Below are positions 48,171 through 60,443 of a DNA stretch of 64,000 nt, piece by piece (positions within the stretch are counted from its first letter, which is position 1; every line of letters begins with the position of its first letter). A model generated the notes under the pieces. That model ran no database searches and was not told the DNA's origin. It saw nothing but the letters and a program-made list of their open reading frames with translations. Location of the stretch: NCBI GenBank assembly GCA_026874595.1, contig CM049311.1, positions 43,467,676 through 43,531,675 of the forward strand. Reading direction: 5' to 3'. The translations under genes were made by a program, and so were the position numbers. Source of the DNA: Sipunculus nudus (taxonomy: Eukaryota > Annelida > Sipuncula > Golfingiida > Sipunculidae).

Positions 48171-48870
48171 AACAAGTGACCCATGGGTCATGACGCTCAG
48201 CTGCCAAGCATGACCTGCGACATCATGGGCTGCAATTCACAACTTCTAGTAAAATTGTTGCAGAACCTATATGCCAATTTTGTTTAAACTTTCTACATTG
48301 CCATAAATTCTTATCATATGTGTCTGGTTAAAACATAGTGAATGATGGTCTGAGGCAAAATGTATGGTTGTTGAGCTATCAGGAACTAATCCCACAGCTT
48401 GCTCGATACCTGTCAGTCTCAAAAGGAATACCACACAGGCCACATATAAGATCAAAATATAGCAAAAGATCAAGGAAATCCATGCAAGAATTATTGTGAA
48501 ACGGGTGCTTCCATATTAATTTTTATTCAATACAAGCCAACTGTACTGAGCTTTCATAAATGATGGTCATATTTATTAAGAAATCTTTGACCCAATGCAA
48601 GATTACATTTATATACATCCCACTGCATTCACTTTAATAGTTCTTGAGATAATATGTTCTAAAGGATTTTAAGATGGCGTCCTGGTGGCCATATTGGATT
48701 TCTGACAGGTCGGAAATTGAACAACAAACATCATCTAAAAGGGACCAAACATCATAAAAAAATCACAGAAACTGTCCTGGCAAAAGGATTTCTAAAATGA
48801 CTACCTGGCAGACATAATGGTTTTCTGACAAGTCACACATCCTCCAATAAGACACTAAATTTGTAGCAAT
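48171..48870 (+). repeat. Family J element with B/D-type 5' end
   Basis: Starts aaacaagtgacccatgggtcatgacgctcagctg, the B/D 5' end, but the body is different ('gacctgcgacatcatgggctgcaattc', 'aaaatgtatggttgttgagctatcagg'). It includes 'aagatggcgtcctggtggccatattggatttctgac', reminiscent of the paired motif in family H. A 3' end was not identified. Confidence 0.6.
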
Positions 48871-49850
48871 TGCTTCAAAGAATGTAACAGTTATGAATGT
48901 CCAAAACAATTCAAAAGGCATGATCAGGCTGGAGAGCTCTCATATCAGATTTATGAACATGCAAATGTAAAAAGTGCAAGTCCAATTTGTTTTAATTATC
49001 AGCTTGCTATTCAATGGGGTCAGCAGGGTAGGTAAACTGCAAAACCTAAAAGAAAAGAAATGCAGAAAGCATCACTAAGAGTCTTGTAATCAAATAAACC
49101 CATCCTAAATCCAGGTACAGACCCACATATTATCAGAACAAACACTTGCTGGTATATCTGATGATTTGTATAATAATATTCAGACATCTAGAAAACTAAG
49201 TTTATTGCTATGATTCCATGATATAAACTGCAAAATGTTCCCTTCATTTTATAAATCAGTAGCTAAACTTAACACTTAACTCTCATAGTCTTAATGCCTG
49301 GCCAAAGCATTCCGGCAACAGTGTTTTTGTTATGCACTAATGATATATCCTTATCACTCCATGAGCTGATACAAAAGGAAGTCATATATCACAAGTGTCA
49401 CTGACAATTATGGGCACATAGTGAGATGTACCAGTTGTGAGTGCCATATGGTTATATATACAAGAAAACAAGAAAAATAGAGATGGTCTACAAAACAAGT
49501 TATTGTGAACATCCCTGACCTATGACCTTGGCCTTTTGCCCACATATCAACTGGATTCTTTCTAAATGATCGGTAACTACTAACCACTTACATCTGGCCG
49601 GGTGTAATTACTTGGCAACCAATGAGTGAATAACTTAGACCTGCAACCTTTTACCTCCTGACCAGCTGACCTCAAAATCAACTAGACATTTCTTGGCATG
49701 GCAGGTGCCAGAGTATCCCCAGACATAATAGGCCCCCCCCCCTTCAAGAATAGACCCCCATTTTTAGCAGCATATACTGACACTTGGCATATTTATTGTT
49801 TCTTCCATCTAACAATCAACAATCTTGTTGAAGATGTTGGTCCTGTGACC
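48871..49850. other. No gene seen
   Basis: Mixed sequence with a C-rich tract at about 49732-49742. Some 'gaccttggccttt' phrases near 49520 and 49660 announce family F. No exon supported. Confidence 0.45.
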
Positions 49851-52735
49851 TTGATCTTTTTAAAGATGTGTCCTGTGACCTTGACCTTTGACCTCATGAC
49901 CCCAAAATCAATTAGGGTCTTGCTTTTCCAATGGGACATATGCAAGTCAGGTTTGAAATCTATACATCAATAAAGCAGAAATTATCATCCAGAAACTAAT
50001 TTTTGGACAGATGTCTCCTGTGACCTTCACCTTTGACCTTGTGACCTCAAAATTGATAGTGTTCTTCCTCTCTTGGCAGGAGAACTATATGTGCAAGATG
50101 AAAGATCTGAGATGAAATGTTTGGCTGAAAATGCATCCACATCTTTTTAAAGATGTGTCCTGTGACCTTGACCTTTGACCCCAAAATCAATTTTGGTCTT
50201 GCTTTTCCAATAGGACATATACAAGTCAAGTTTGAAATCCATACATCAATAAAAGCAGGAATTATCATCCAGAAACTAATTTTTGGACAGATGGCTCCTG
50301 TGACCTTCATCTTTGACCTTGTGACCTCAAAAATTGAAAGGGGTCTTCCACTCTTGGCAGGTGAACTTTAAAATACAAGTCAAGTTTGAAATCCATACAT
50401 CAATAAAAGTAGGAATTATCATCCAGAAACTAATTTTTGGACAGATGGCTCCTGTGACCTTCACCTTTGACCTTGTGACCTCAACATTTATAGGGTTCTT
50501 CCTCTCTTGGCAGGTGAACTATATGTGCAAGATGAAAGATCTGAGATGAAATATTTGGCTGAAAATGCATCCACAATCTTTTTAAAGATGTGTCCTGTGA
50601 CCTTGACCTTTGACCTCATGACCCCAAAATCAATTTGGGTCTTGCTTTTCCAGTGGGACATATACAAGTCAAGTTTGAAATCCATACATCACTAAAAGCA
50701 GGAATTATCATCCAGGAACTAATTTTTGGACAGATGTCTCCTGTGACCTTCACCTTTGACCTTGTGACCTCAAAATTGATAGTGTTCTTCCTCTCTTGGC
50801 AGGAGAACTATATGTGCAAGATGAAAGATCTGAGATGAAATGTTTGGCTGAAAATGCATCCACATCTTTTTAAAGATGTGTCCTGTGACCTTGATCTTTG
50901 ACCCCAAAATCAATTTTTGTCTTGCTTTTCCAATAGGACATATACAAGTCAAGTTTGAAATCCATACATCAATAAAAGCAGGAATTATCATCCAGAAACT
51001 AATTTTTGGACAGATGGCTCCTGTGACCTTCATCTTTGACCTTGTGACCTCAAAAATTGAAAGGGGTCTTCCACTCTTGGCAGGTGAACTTTAAAATACA
51101 AGTCAAGTTTGAAATCCATACATCAATAAAAGTAGGAATTATCATCCAGAAACTAATTTTTGGACAGATGGCTCCTGTGACCTTCACCTTTGACCTTGTG
51201 ACCTCAACATTTATAGGGTTCTTCCTCTCTTGGCAGGTGAACTATATGTGCAAGATGAAAGATCTGAGATGAAATATTTGGCTGAAAATGCATCCACAAT
51301 CTTTTTAAAGATGTGTCCTGTGACCTTGACCTTTGACCTCATGACCCCAAAATCAATTTGGGTCTTGCTTTTCCAGTGGGACATATACAAGTCAAGTTTG
51401 AAATCCATACATCACTAAAAGCAGGAATTATCATCCAGGAACTAATTTTTGGACAGATGGCTCCTGTGACCTTCACCTTTGACCTTGTGACCTCAAAACT
51501 GATAAGGGTCTTCCTCTATTGGCAGATGACTTATATGTGCAAGATGAAAGGTCTGAGACAAAATGTTTGGCTGAAAATGCATCCACAATCTTTTTAAAGA
51601 TGTGTCCTGTGACCTTGACCTTTGACCTCATGACCCCAAAATCAATTTTGGTCCTGCTTTTCCAATGGGACATATACAAGTCAAGTTTGAAATCCATACA
51701 TCAATAAAAGAAGATATTATCATCCAGAAACTAATTTTTGGACAGATGGCTCCTGTGACCTTCACCTTTGACCTTGTGACCTCAAAAACTGATAGGGGTC
51801 TTCCACTCTTGGCAGGTGAACTTTAAAATACAAGTCAATTTGAAATCCATACATCAATAAAAGTAGGAATTATCATCCAGAAACTAATTTTTGGACAGAT
51901 GGCTCCTGTGACCTTCACCTTTGACCTTGTGACCTCAACATTTATAGGGTTCTTCCTCTCTTGGCAGGTGAACTATATGTGCAAGATGAAAGATCTGAGA
52001 TGAAATATTTGGCTGAAAATGCATCCACAATTTTTTTAAAGATGTGTCCTGTGACCTTGACCTTTGACCTCATGACCCCAAAATCAATTTGGGTCTTACT
52101 TTTCCAATGGGACATATACAAGTCAAGTTTGAAATCCATACATAAAAAAAGCAGGAATTATAATCCAGGAACTAATTTTTGGACAGATGGCTCCTGTGAC
52201 CTTCACCTTTGACCTTGTGACCTCAAAACTGATAGGAGGCCTTCCTCTATTGGTAGATGACTTATATGTGCAAGATGAAAGGTTTGAGACGAAATGTTTG
52301 GCTGAAAATGCATCCACAATCTTTTTAAAGATGTGTCCTGTGACCTTGACCTTTGACCTCATGACCCCAAAATCAATTGGAGTCTTGCTTTTTCAATAGG
52401 ACATATATAAGTCAAGTTTGAAATCCATACATCAATAAAAGCAGGAATTACCATCCAGAAACTAAATTTTGGACAGATAGCTCCTGTGGCCTTGACCTTT
52501 GACCTTGTGACCACAAAATTTATATGGATCATCCACTATTGGCAAGTGAGCTTTATGTTCAAGATGGAAGTCCTAGGATGAAAGTTTTGCTTAAAATGCA
52601 TCCACAGTATCTTTTAAAATGCGAGTCCAGTGACCTTGACCTTTGACCTCATGACCCTAGAACCTATAGGGTTCTTACTTTAATGGTGGGCCATACATAA
52701 GTCATGTTTGAAACCCATATGGCTATCAACACTTG
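49851..52735 (+). repeat. Family F tandem array with 723-bp higher-order period
   Basis: Basic unit about 289 bp: 'aaagatgtgtcctgtgaccttgacctttgacctcatgaccccaaaatc', 'gggacatatacaagtcaagtttgaaatccatacatc', 'cagaaactaatttttggacagatggctcctgtgaccttcacc', 'ttggcaggtgaactatatgtgcaagatgaaag'. Two full units plus a ~146-bp partial unit form a 723-bp block that is repeated nearly identically at about 50050-50772 and 50773-51495, with a third, more diverged block to about 52200. Many frames of 60-90 codons repeat at 723-base steps on both strands; they are repeat translation, not genes. Confidence 0.92.
49876..49894 (-). promoter_or_regulatory. Composite nuclear-receptor-type site (first of many)
   Basis: TGACCTTGACCTTTGACCT contains three half-sites on the minus strand: AGGTCA-A-AGGTCA (a perfect DR1) abutting a third AGGTCA, whose context TCAAGGTCA matches the extended monomer site of NR5A/ERR-type receptors. 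The same string recurs in most family F units. The motif is seen; receptor binding is inference. Confidence 0.5.
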
Positions 52736-53330
52736 AGATATCATAAGAGGTGTGTGATTTTTACCATATATGGCAATATTCAAGGTCAAGGCCACTATCA
52801 TAGGAAAGGTCATGACCCCAATTTAAATAAACATCATCCCATAACCCATACCTATGTATATGCATAATATAAAAGAAATCTGTCCATTAGTTTTTGACTT
52901 ATAATGCTCACAGTACTGTAAGGTGGCAATTTTGGGGGTATTAAACGGCACGAAAACAAGTAAAGAATAATAGGTGGCACCACCAGTTTCTGGAATATGA
53001 CAACCCTATCCATGATCTTCCATCAACTTGATTTTGGGATAAATCCATGCAAGATATCTTGAGATATAAAAGAATTTGTGTGATTTTCCCCATAATTGGA
53101 CCTATTCAAGGTCAAGGACACTCTCCTAGTAAAGGTCATGACCTCATTTTAAATAGGTGTCGTCCTCTTACCCATATCTATATATATACCAAGTTTGGTA
53201 AAGTTTTGTGAAATATTTTTTTGGTTATCGCGCCAACAAGATTTATATGCAGCGGCGGCGGTGGCGGCGGCGGCGGCGGCGGAACCGGTATGAAAACAGT
53301 ATCCCCCGACTTTGTCTGGGGATACAATTA
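52736..53330 (+). repeat. Family G repeat with (CGG)n end
   Basis: Contains 'caaggtcaaggccactatcataggaaaggtcatgacc' twice in diverged form, 'aggtggcaccaccagtttctgg' at about 52973, and ends with (CGG)n at 53253-53282 followed by 'cggtatgaaaacagtatcccccgac'. Confidence 0.75.
53253..53282 (+). repeat. (CGG)n microsatellite
   Basis: About ten CGG units, one GTG-type interruption. Near the 3' end of family G, a position comparable to the (CGGA)n in families B and D. Confidence 0.9.
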
Positions 53331-53985
53331 GTTATTTCTTCATGCAAAAAGACCCATAAATATGAAGTTTGAATCAAATTCAGTGATGCATAGATGTGGC
53401 ATATGTGAAAGACTGAAGGTTTGGGTTGAACAGTTTCACTTGAAATATGTTCACAAGCATTTAGAACAATATTGTGACCTTGACCTTTGACCTTTTGAAC
53501 TCAACATCAATAGGCTTCTTCTCCTATTGGTAGGTAAGCCATATATGACAGATGGAAAGTATAGATTGAAAAGTTTGCTGAAAATGACTCCACGCAAGAA
53601 GAGGGTGCTGTGAACTTGACCTTTGACCTCAAAATCAACAGGTCTTTTCCCCTGTTGGCAGAGAAGCGATATCAGTGCTGAAAGGTTTGGAATGAAAGGT
53701 CTAGCTTGAAATGTGTCCACAACCTTTTCAAAGAAGTGGATCCTGTGAACCTGACCTTTGACCTTGTGACCTCAACATCTATAGCATTCTTCTCCCACTT
53801 AGTAGGGGAGCTATATGTGAAAGATCAAAGAATTGGGATGAAAGGTGTGGCTTAAAATGCATCCTGAGGCTTTTCAAAGAAGTTGGTTCTGTGACCTTGA
53901 CCTTTGACCTCAAAATAATTATGGTTCTTCCCCTGTTGGCAGGTGAGCTGTATGTGAAAGATGGAAGGTTTGGGATGAAAATTTT
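53331..53985 (+). repeat. Diverged family F units
   Basis: Four degraded units, each with 'gtgaccttgacctttgacc' or close variants (about 53473, 53613, 53748, 53893) and 'ttggcaggtgagctgtatgtgaaagatgg'. Confidence 0.75.
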
Positions 53986-54249
53986 GGCTAAAATAATTAT
54001 TTCTGGGGGGTGAAAACACACCCCATAACTTCGAGAATATAGGTCGCAGTGACCTAATTTCAGGTTTGCAAGGAGATCTTTTTAGAACCTCTAAGACTGC
54101 ATAGGGTTCATGGCCCTAGCCCCTATGGTTATGATTTGTGCCCTGCTACCAGCCGTCCGGCCGGCCGGACAGACAGACAGAAGGACGCCGGACAAAGACC
54201 CATCGCTATAGCCCAGCATGACTGAATGAAAGTCAGCTGAGCTAAAAAC
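53986..54249 (+). repeat. Single-unit D-like element with hairpin end
   Basis: 'attatttctggggggtgaaaac', 'ggtcgcagtgacctaatttcagg', then gtccggccggccggacagacagacag (about 54149-54175) and 'gcccagcatgactgaatgaaagtcagctgagctaaaaa'. Confidence 0.75.
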
Positions 54250-54501
54250 ATTCTTGTCAATATTAACCAAAGATAACCTGAAATCTAAATGTCACGAGGC
54301 ATGATCTAACAGATGCTGATAAACTAGTGCCAGGCTAGATGTATCTGCTTCACACAGCTTATATATATGGTAAAATGACTCAATTCAATCTTTATAATTC
54401 AGCCAAAATTCATTCTTTGGAACCATAAAAGACATATATTATAAGAATTATTCAGGGGATTATTCTTGTAAAATTTTAAACAAACTGGCCTCAGTGGCGT
54501 C
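54250..54501 (+). repeat. Family A, left part of a copy split by hAT
   Basis: 'acattcttgtcaatattaaccaaagataacctgaaatc' to 'cctcagtggcgtc'. The other part of the same copy is at 60444-61364. Confidence 0.85.
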
Positions 54502-55009
54502 TAGGGCTATATCGCTATATCGGGCTTGATATATCGATACGAATCGATACACGACGTCGATACGATAACCGAAATGCGTTGCATGCTGTATTGTTCGTAT
54601 CGATGTAAAACATTGATTGCTAACGAATAGGGATATGACTCTAAGTTTAAATATAATAGTAACCTTGACGATTTATGAAGCTAAATGCACTGCATATTTG
54701 TTGTTTTGCCTTTAATGACTTGATTTAAAATGTTTATACGCATGCACGTCAGTGCTTCCATGAAAAGCAGGTGCATGTAAGTGATAATAGGAAAATGATA
54801 CTGACTTTCCTCTTTATCAATGAAATCAATATTCACATCACATACTGCTACTAGGAACAAGGTACATTCACGTCTATATCCTCTATACATGTGTGTGTGT
54901 GTTTGTCACACTTATTCGCTTTTTGATAATCCCAGGCTGCAGGCGGACACCCCGTGTAACGGACACTTTTTTGGCCTACGGAGCGTTTTTACGACTTTTT
55001 ATGCCATTA

Positions 55010-55153
55010 AGGCCTGGCCACACCGAACACTGCGCTACGCTGCAAATAAACGGCTGAGCGGCGCTGCAAGGCGGAAAAAGTTGAACTTTTTTCAGCTTTG
55101 TTTTGACGGGCTGCACTGCATGGCGCAGTGCAGCGCTCAGTGTGGCCGGGCCT
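55010..55153. mobile_element. Harbinger-type MITE, 144 bp
   Basis: Inverted ends AGGCCTGGCCACACCGAACA / revcomp of the right end AGGCCCGGCCACACTGAGCG, flanked by TTA on both sides (55007-55009 and 55154-55156), the 3-bp target of PIF/Harbinger elements. The interior is CpG- and GC-rich (gcgctgcaaggcgg; gcgcagtgcagcgc). It inserted between two 'cggacacccc..ggacactttttt' repeats. The 164-codon frame over it is not a gene. Confidence 0.82.
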
Positions 55154-55429
55154 TTAGGGCGGACACCCCCGCTATTCAGAGAAATGGACACTTTTTTGTC
55201 CGCCCGATGGCAAAAATCACCCCGGCGAACAGACACCATCCCGATCGAAGTCGACAGAAATACTTTGAAATTGCAAATACGGTCTGCTTCTGGTACGCCT
55301 TATATATCACTTAAATGTTCTCATGATTTAGGCATACTGCCATGACTATAAGACCGGAGCTAGTTTTACTCAAGTTACCTTATTTTTCAGCTGGAATATT
55401 CATTTATGTATCATTTTATGAACAGCAGT

Positions 55430-55446
55430 ACCCCCCCCCCCCCCCC
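55430..55446 (+). repeat. poly(C) tract
   Basis: Run of 17 C followed by A8; simple repeat. Confidence 0.85.
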
Positions 55447-56342
55447 AAAAAAAATGACGGAATTAACTAAGTTTCTATTGTGCCTAGCTCTCAGTGAAGC
55501 AACATATTTATTCTGTATTTGGGCCACATTATTCTATCACAGGCCCAGAAGCGAGGATAATGACGTATCTGTTACACACCCGGACGATAACGGTCACGAG
55601 TCATGACCTTTCGCCTGGGGGTGAGGGCTCAGCGATATCAACCAATCCCCGATCCTGTAACATTTGCATCATGGAAATCAATCCCAAATACCAATTATAA
55701 GGCGTATATTATATCATGCATTGATTTATCATATTTGCTTAATTACGCTCCCAAAAGATTTTCACAAAACTTGAACGAGATGTCAGAAATTTATGTCATA
55801 AGCGATTCTTTAATTATCACGGAGAGTGAGTAATTGAGAAATTTTACAGACCTAGTGCAGAAATGTATATGTCGAGACGAGTAAGTCCTGTTGATGTCAA
55901 TCAATGTAAAAATATTATTTTAATAATAGGTAATGACGATAATGTTCCAGTTAATATGAAAAGCCTCATTCAAAAATAAATAAATAAATAAAATAAATAA
56001 ATAAACACAACAACCGGTAGCATTAAATTTTATTCACATGTAACATTTATTTAAGGTTTAATATTAAAGGAAAAATACTGGTTTTTTTATGGTTGATAAA
56101 ATTCCATACTTGGGTCTCCGACATATATATATGTATATCATTTTATCTCTATTTTTTTTATTTTCACAGCCAGTTATAGGTAACTTGAAACTCCCACGTG
56201 TCACATCAGACGAATAATATATTGTTAAAGCCTGGGGACAAATTCTGTTCACACAGGAGATTGATTTACTCAAAAAAAAGCCATAAGAATTATCACAAAT
56301 AGCAAATACAATGCCCACACTGAACAAATTTTTAAATTATTA
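55447..56342. other. hAT interior, no gene seen
   Basis: Unique-looking sequence with an (AAAT)n stretch near 55975-56003. Frames of 66-87 codons not recognised; no hAT dimerisation or RNase H-like motif. Confidence 0.45.
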
Positions 56343-58977
56343 ACCTATGGGTCACGACGCTCAGCTGTTATATATGATATAAAAATATTATTTAGAAATG
56401 AGGCACATGCTGGTTTTGTGTGGTAATAAATATAAGCTGTATTATGAGTTGTTGTTGTTTAGCTTATGTATGATTTTGATAGTACCTTTGGAGACAGGGA
56501 AGAGGATTGATTTATTTATTTTATTAACAAATGGAGTACTATTGTCACACAGATTTTGACTTGGCCATATAACTTATAAGCAAAATATATAATATAAGGG
56601 TTTAACTATTAATTAAAAAAAATACAAATATTGTCCCAAATTTAATTTTTATTAAAAATAATAAGAGAATCATATGATTTTTTAAAATGAAATATAACTG
56701 AAATGATTATTAAAATAATATTAAAGAATATATTCATGAATGCATTCATGAATACATTTTGAAAGTATTTGCACTGGTATTCATATACTTTCATTTTTAC
56801 CTGAATTCCCATTCTTTATGCAAGAACTTTTATAATGGAGTACATAATCATATTTGTATTTAAATACAATTACAAAGTATTCGTACCATGTCTTGTATTT
56901 ATTCAGTTTTCACCAAACAATGATGTTGAGAATCCAGAATATACAAAATTCACACATTTAAATAATGATCATAAGTACCTGGTTTTATGGCTTTTATTTC
57001 TATTAAAAAATAACTGTAATAAATTCATTTTGGACTAATTTTCACATCAATGTACACACTAGACACAGTAGGAATCTAGATAAATATTATCAATTGCATC
57101 TTTGTCTATCATTAATTTCCATCATATGATCCCTAATGATTAGTAATGAATGATATGATTTACTTCTTTATCATTAAAATTGAACTGAAAAATACCATAG
57201 GTGACTGCATGGTGTTATTTGGAATATGTGACATTCTATCCTTCGATACAAGATTCTTATATCATCAGTAACTGCAAATTAATTTCCTGTTATTATAAAC
57301 TAACAAATTCCTTTTCTATTTTTCTTTTATTTTTATTAAAAACCAATTAAAATTTATAAATTTATTGTTTATTGTTATGTAGTTGGTTAAAACTACTAGA
57401 TGAGTTGGATTGGACACCTGGATCAACTGTGGCTGGCTATAAGCTGCCTGGATTCCCGTGTATGCCTCGCCTCAAGCATGCATAATTTGCTGAAAGTTCA
57501 ACAAGGTCAACATACAGGTGACTCAAGAGGGGCTGGAGAGAGCCAAAGTCTGACAGGGTCTCATAAAAACATTAATAAAAGCTACAATTTTTGGCCAATT
57601 TCTTTCAGCTTTCTAAACTTAAAAGCTGAAATCCTTATGTGTGCATGATATGAAAATCATATCAACAGTGCTCACAGGAAACAAACGTGCCATGGTCAAA
57701 GTTTGGCAAAAATTAAGTTACTAATTTTACATTTATACTAATAACTTATACATTTGAAAAATTCATAACTAATTTTGGGTATTCAATTGAATCTTGATTA
57801 AATAATGTTACATCCCTGACAAAAAATCTCTAGCTTCAGCAATCCCCTTTTTAAGGGAGTAAAAACTATTTCTTGATTTTTTACAAAGTGCATTATGTTT
57901 GGGCCCATAACTTAAAACAATTACGCAATACTGACATCATTCTGGCATGTGCATAGAGAATGAAAAATATGTATATTATTTATGATTAAAGTCAGATCAG
58001 TGGTTTTGATATTAGGCAGTCTTGAAGTGTAACAATGGGTTTTTAATGAAAAAATGAAGTTTTTTATTAATATCTTGAAGGTATTAAGTCCTAGTGACCA
58101 AATTCTTGGCATGGTAGGGGATTTTGGAGACATCTAGCTGTATGCTGAATTTAAGGAACTAAGAGCTGAAGCTGTGGAGCTGAGCTCTTGCAAACTGCAT
58201 AACACTAGCTTGATGTAAACAATATGTTACATGGTGCTTGAAAACTTGAATAAAATCTACAGTTTTTGATCAACTGGTTTCAAATTTTTGGTGTTAACAG
58301 TTGAAAAGGTATCAAAAACATGCTGTGAAAATTAAATCCACAGTACTTACAGGAAAAAAACGTGCCATGGTCAAAAGTGGGCAAAATTTAAGGTACCAAT
58401 TTTTTATTTTTATTAATATTTTTAAATTTTTAAAAGATTTTCATCTAATTTTGGGTATACAATTTAATTTTGATTAATTAAAGTTATATTACTGGAAAAA
58501 AGGTCCATAGCTTTAATATGTTTTGTGTTAAGTGATCAAATATCTTTCCTGATTTTTTACAAAATGCATTATGTTTGGGTCCATAACTTTTTTAAATTAT
58601 ATAATACAGACATAATTTCTTGAATGTACATAGGAACTATATAGAGGAATATTTATGGTAAATATGAGGAAAAACAGATGAGTGGTTTTGATATTAGGCA
58701 GTCCTGAAGTGTGAAAATAGGTTTTTAATAAAAAAATGAGGTTTTTCCTTAATTTCTTAAAGGACAAAGTCGAAAAGACCCAGTTTTTGGCTTGGTAGGA
58801 GATCTTGGGGACATCTAACATTATGCTGAATTTTGGATTCCTAGGTCTTACGGTTTCAAAATGTGCCACATCTACGGACAGACGGACGGACGGACGGACG
58901 GACGGACAGACGGACGGACGACGGACAATGGACCACGATTATAGCTCAGATGACTTATAGTCAGCTGAGCTAAAAAT
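56343..58977 (+). repeat. Family B repeat, complete
   Basis: The only copy in the window with both ends: the 5' end acctatgggtcacgacgctcagctg (AACAAG replaced by attatta) and the 3' (CGGA)n (58874-58921) plus hairpin tagctcagatgacttatag / tcagctgagctaaaaa. About 2.63 kb. It continues past 'ccacagtacttacagg' (58345) into 'aaaaaaacgtgccatggtc', the point where units 2 and 3 at 15.5-19.6 kb stop. Confidence 0.88.
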
Positions 58978-59802
58978 CCTTAAAATTAATGACATCTTCA
59001 AGCTAAATATATTAAAATTTTACTATAATTACTGCCATGAATCACTTTCAAAATATTTACAAACATTTAATTTTTCAACAAGGACCATGACACACGAACA
59101 TGACACAAAACATAAAGATATCCTTGTTACAAATAAAACCAGACCTAAGAAGGCAGACAGCTGTCAGAGAAACATAACATCAAAAGTCATAAATGAAACC
59201 GACTAAATCATTGTTGACAAAATGTTCACTCATAGTCTTCAAGGTTTGATTTGCTACATCAAACAACATTTTATAAATTATTATAAAGACAAATGCCTTC
59301 AGATAAACTGCTACATTTGTAACAAAAATTAGTCTAAGCCATGAAAAATGTTTTATTCAATAACAGAATATAGTTTCAGTAATTCAAGTTGTAAATCTTC
59401 CCAGTTTTTTTTTTACAATTTTCCTCATGAAATCATTAAGTCTCAAATATTAAGAATGTATAATCATTTAACCTCCATATTTATGTACATTTTCTCTCTC
59501 TCTCTCCATGTTTCATGCACAGGGGGCTGCTGTGTCAGCGGATTAAAATCCTTAACAACAGTCCCTAGACATAATAAAAACAAAAATATTGACAAACATA
59601 CTGAATATATTTTGCATAGATGCTTTACTTTTATGTCGAATAAAACATTTCTCTCTCTCTCTCTCTCTCTCTCTCACTAATGGATTCATACTCACAGAAA
59701 TATTAAAAACTGTGTAATTTCATGACACAAAAAAAAAAGCCTATGATCTTTCCCATCAAAAGTAATAAAACTGTTTGCCCGGGGGGGGGGGGGGGGGGGG
59801 GG
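58978..59802. other. hAT interior, simple repeats only
   Basis: (CT)n at 59492-59508 and 59651-59676, and a poly(G) tract of about 22 at 59781-59802. No gene supported; a 110-codon frame reads the (CT)n as SLSLSL. Confidence 0.6.
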
Positions 59803-59949
59803 ATGCAAAGTGCTCAAAGAAGATTTTTTTGGTAGTTTTAATTAGATAGATTTTGATAATTAAATCAACTGGTCTGTTTATTTATTTAATATTAAGCTTA
59901 AGCTGCTCAACTTGGGTGCATAGCATACGGAATATTTGGTATAATTAAA

Positions 59950-59993
<44 letters not shown>

Positions 59994-60255
59994 AAGAAAC
60001 AGACCTTTTATTAAGAAATGATAAACAAAGGGAAATGAAGCGTATCGATAATATGTATCGGTATCGAACTTACTGTATCGCGATACGTATTGTACCAGAT
60101 GAGGCGGACCGCAAACTGCTCAAAGAAGATTTTTTTGGTAGTTTTAATTAGATAGATTTTGATAATTAAATCAACTGGTCTGTTTATTTATTTAATATTA
60201 AGCTTAAGCTGCTCAACTTGGGTGCATAGCATACGGAATATTTGGTATAATAAAA

Positions 60256-60311
<56 letters not shown>

Positions 60312-60430
60312 CAAGAAACAGACCTTTTATTAAGAAATGATAAACAAAGGGAAATGAAGCGTATCGATTATATGTATCGGTATCGAACTTACTGTATCGC
60401 GATACGTATTGTACTGGATGAGGCGGACGG
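59803..60430 (+). repeat. 305-bp tandem duplication with (TA)n
   Basis: Two copies of 'gctcaaagaagatttttttggtag ... gtatcgataatatgtatcggtatcg ... gatgaggcgga' starting about 59808 and 60115, each with a long (TA)n (59954-59990; 60261-60306). The duplicated block is the hAT right subterminal region; only the second copy reaches the true end. Confidence 0.9.
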
Positions 60431-60443
60431 ATACTCAGCCCTA

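Larger units (their letters stand above)
54502..60443. mobile_element. Large hAT-type insertion with nested elements
   Basis: Begins TAGGGCTATATCG and ends ...CTCAGCCCTA (inverted ends TAGGGCT), flanked by a perfect 8-bp target duplication GTGGCGTC (54494-54501 and 60444-60451). Undisturbed family A copies show this 8-mer once, at the same place. Both subterminal regions are rich in TATCGATA-like palindromes (54525-54570 and 60042-60085 / 60357-60410). The 5,942 bp include a Harbinger-type MITE, a family B copy, a tandem duplication and simple repeats, but I found no transposase, so it is non-autonomous or decayed. Confidence 0.85.

Noticed and set aside
48867-49060. Possible minus-strand exon (PTLLTPLNSK frame) that could be the missing KCNQ exon
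   Set aside because: The acceptor is acceptable, but the peptide does not match the expected block, no good donor was found and it lies upstream of the 38461 candidate.
49698-52399. Many 60-90-codon frames on both strands with similar peptides (CPVTLTFDLMTPKSI and similar)
   Set aside because: They recur at the 723-bp repeat period on both strands at once, start at arbitrary ATGs and have no family features; they are translations of the family F satellite.
54820-55314. 164-codon frame
   Set aside because: It runs through a 144-bp Harbinger-type MITE with TTA duplications and through non-coding repeats on both sides.
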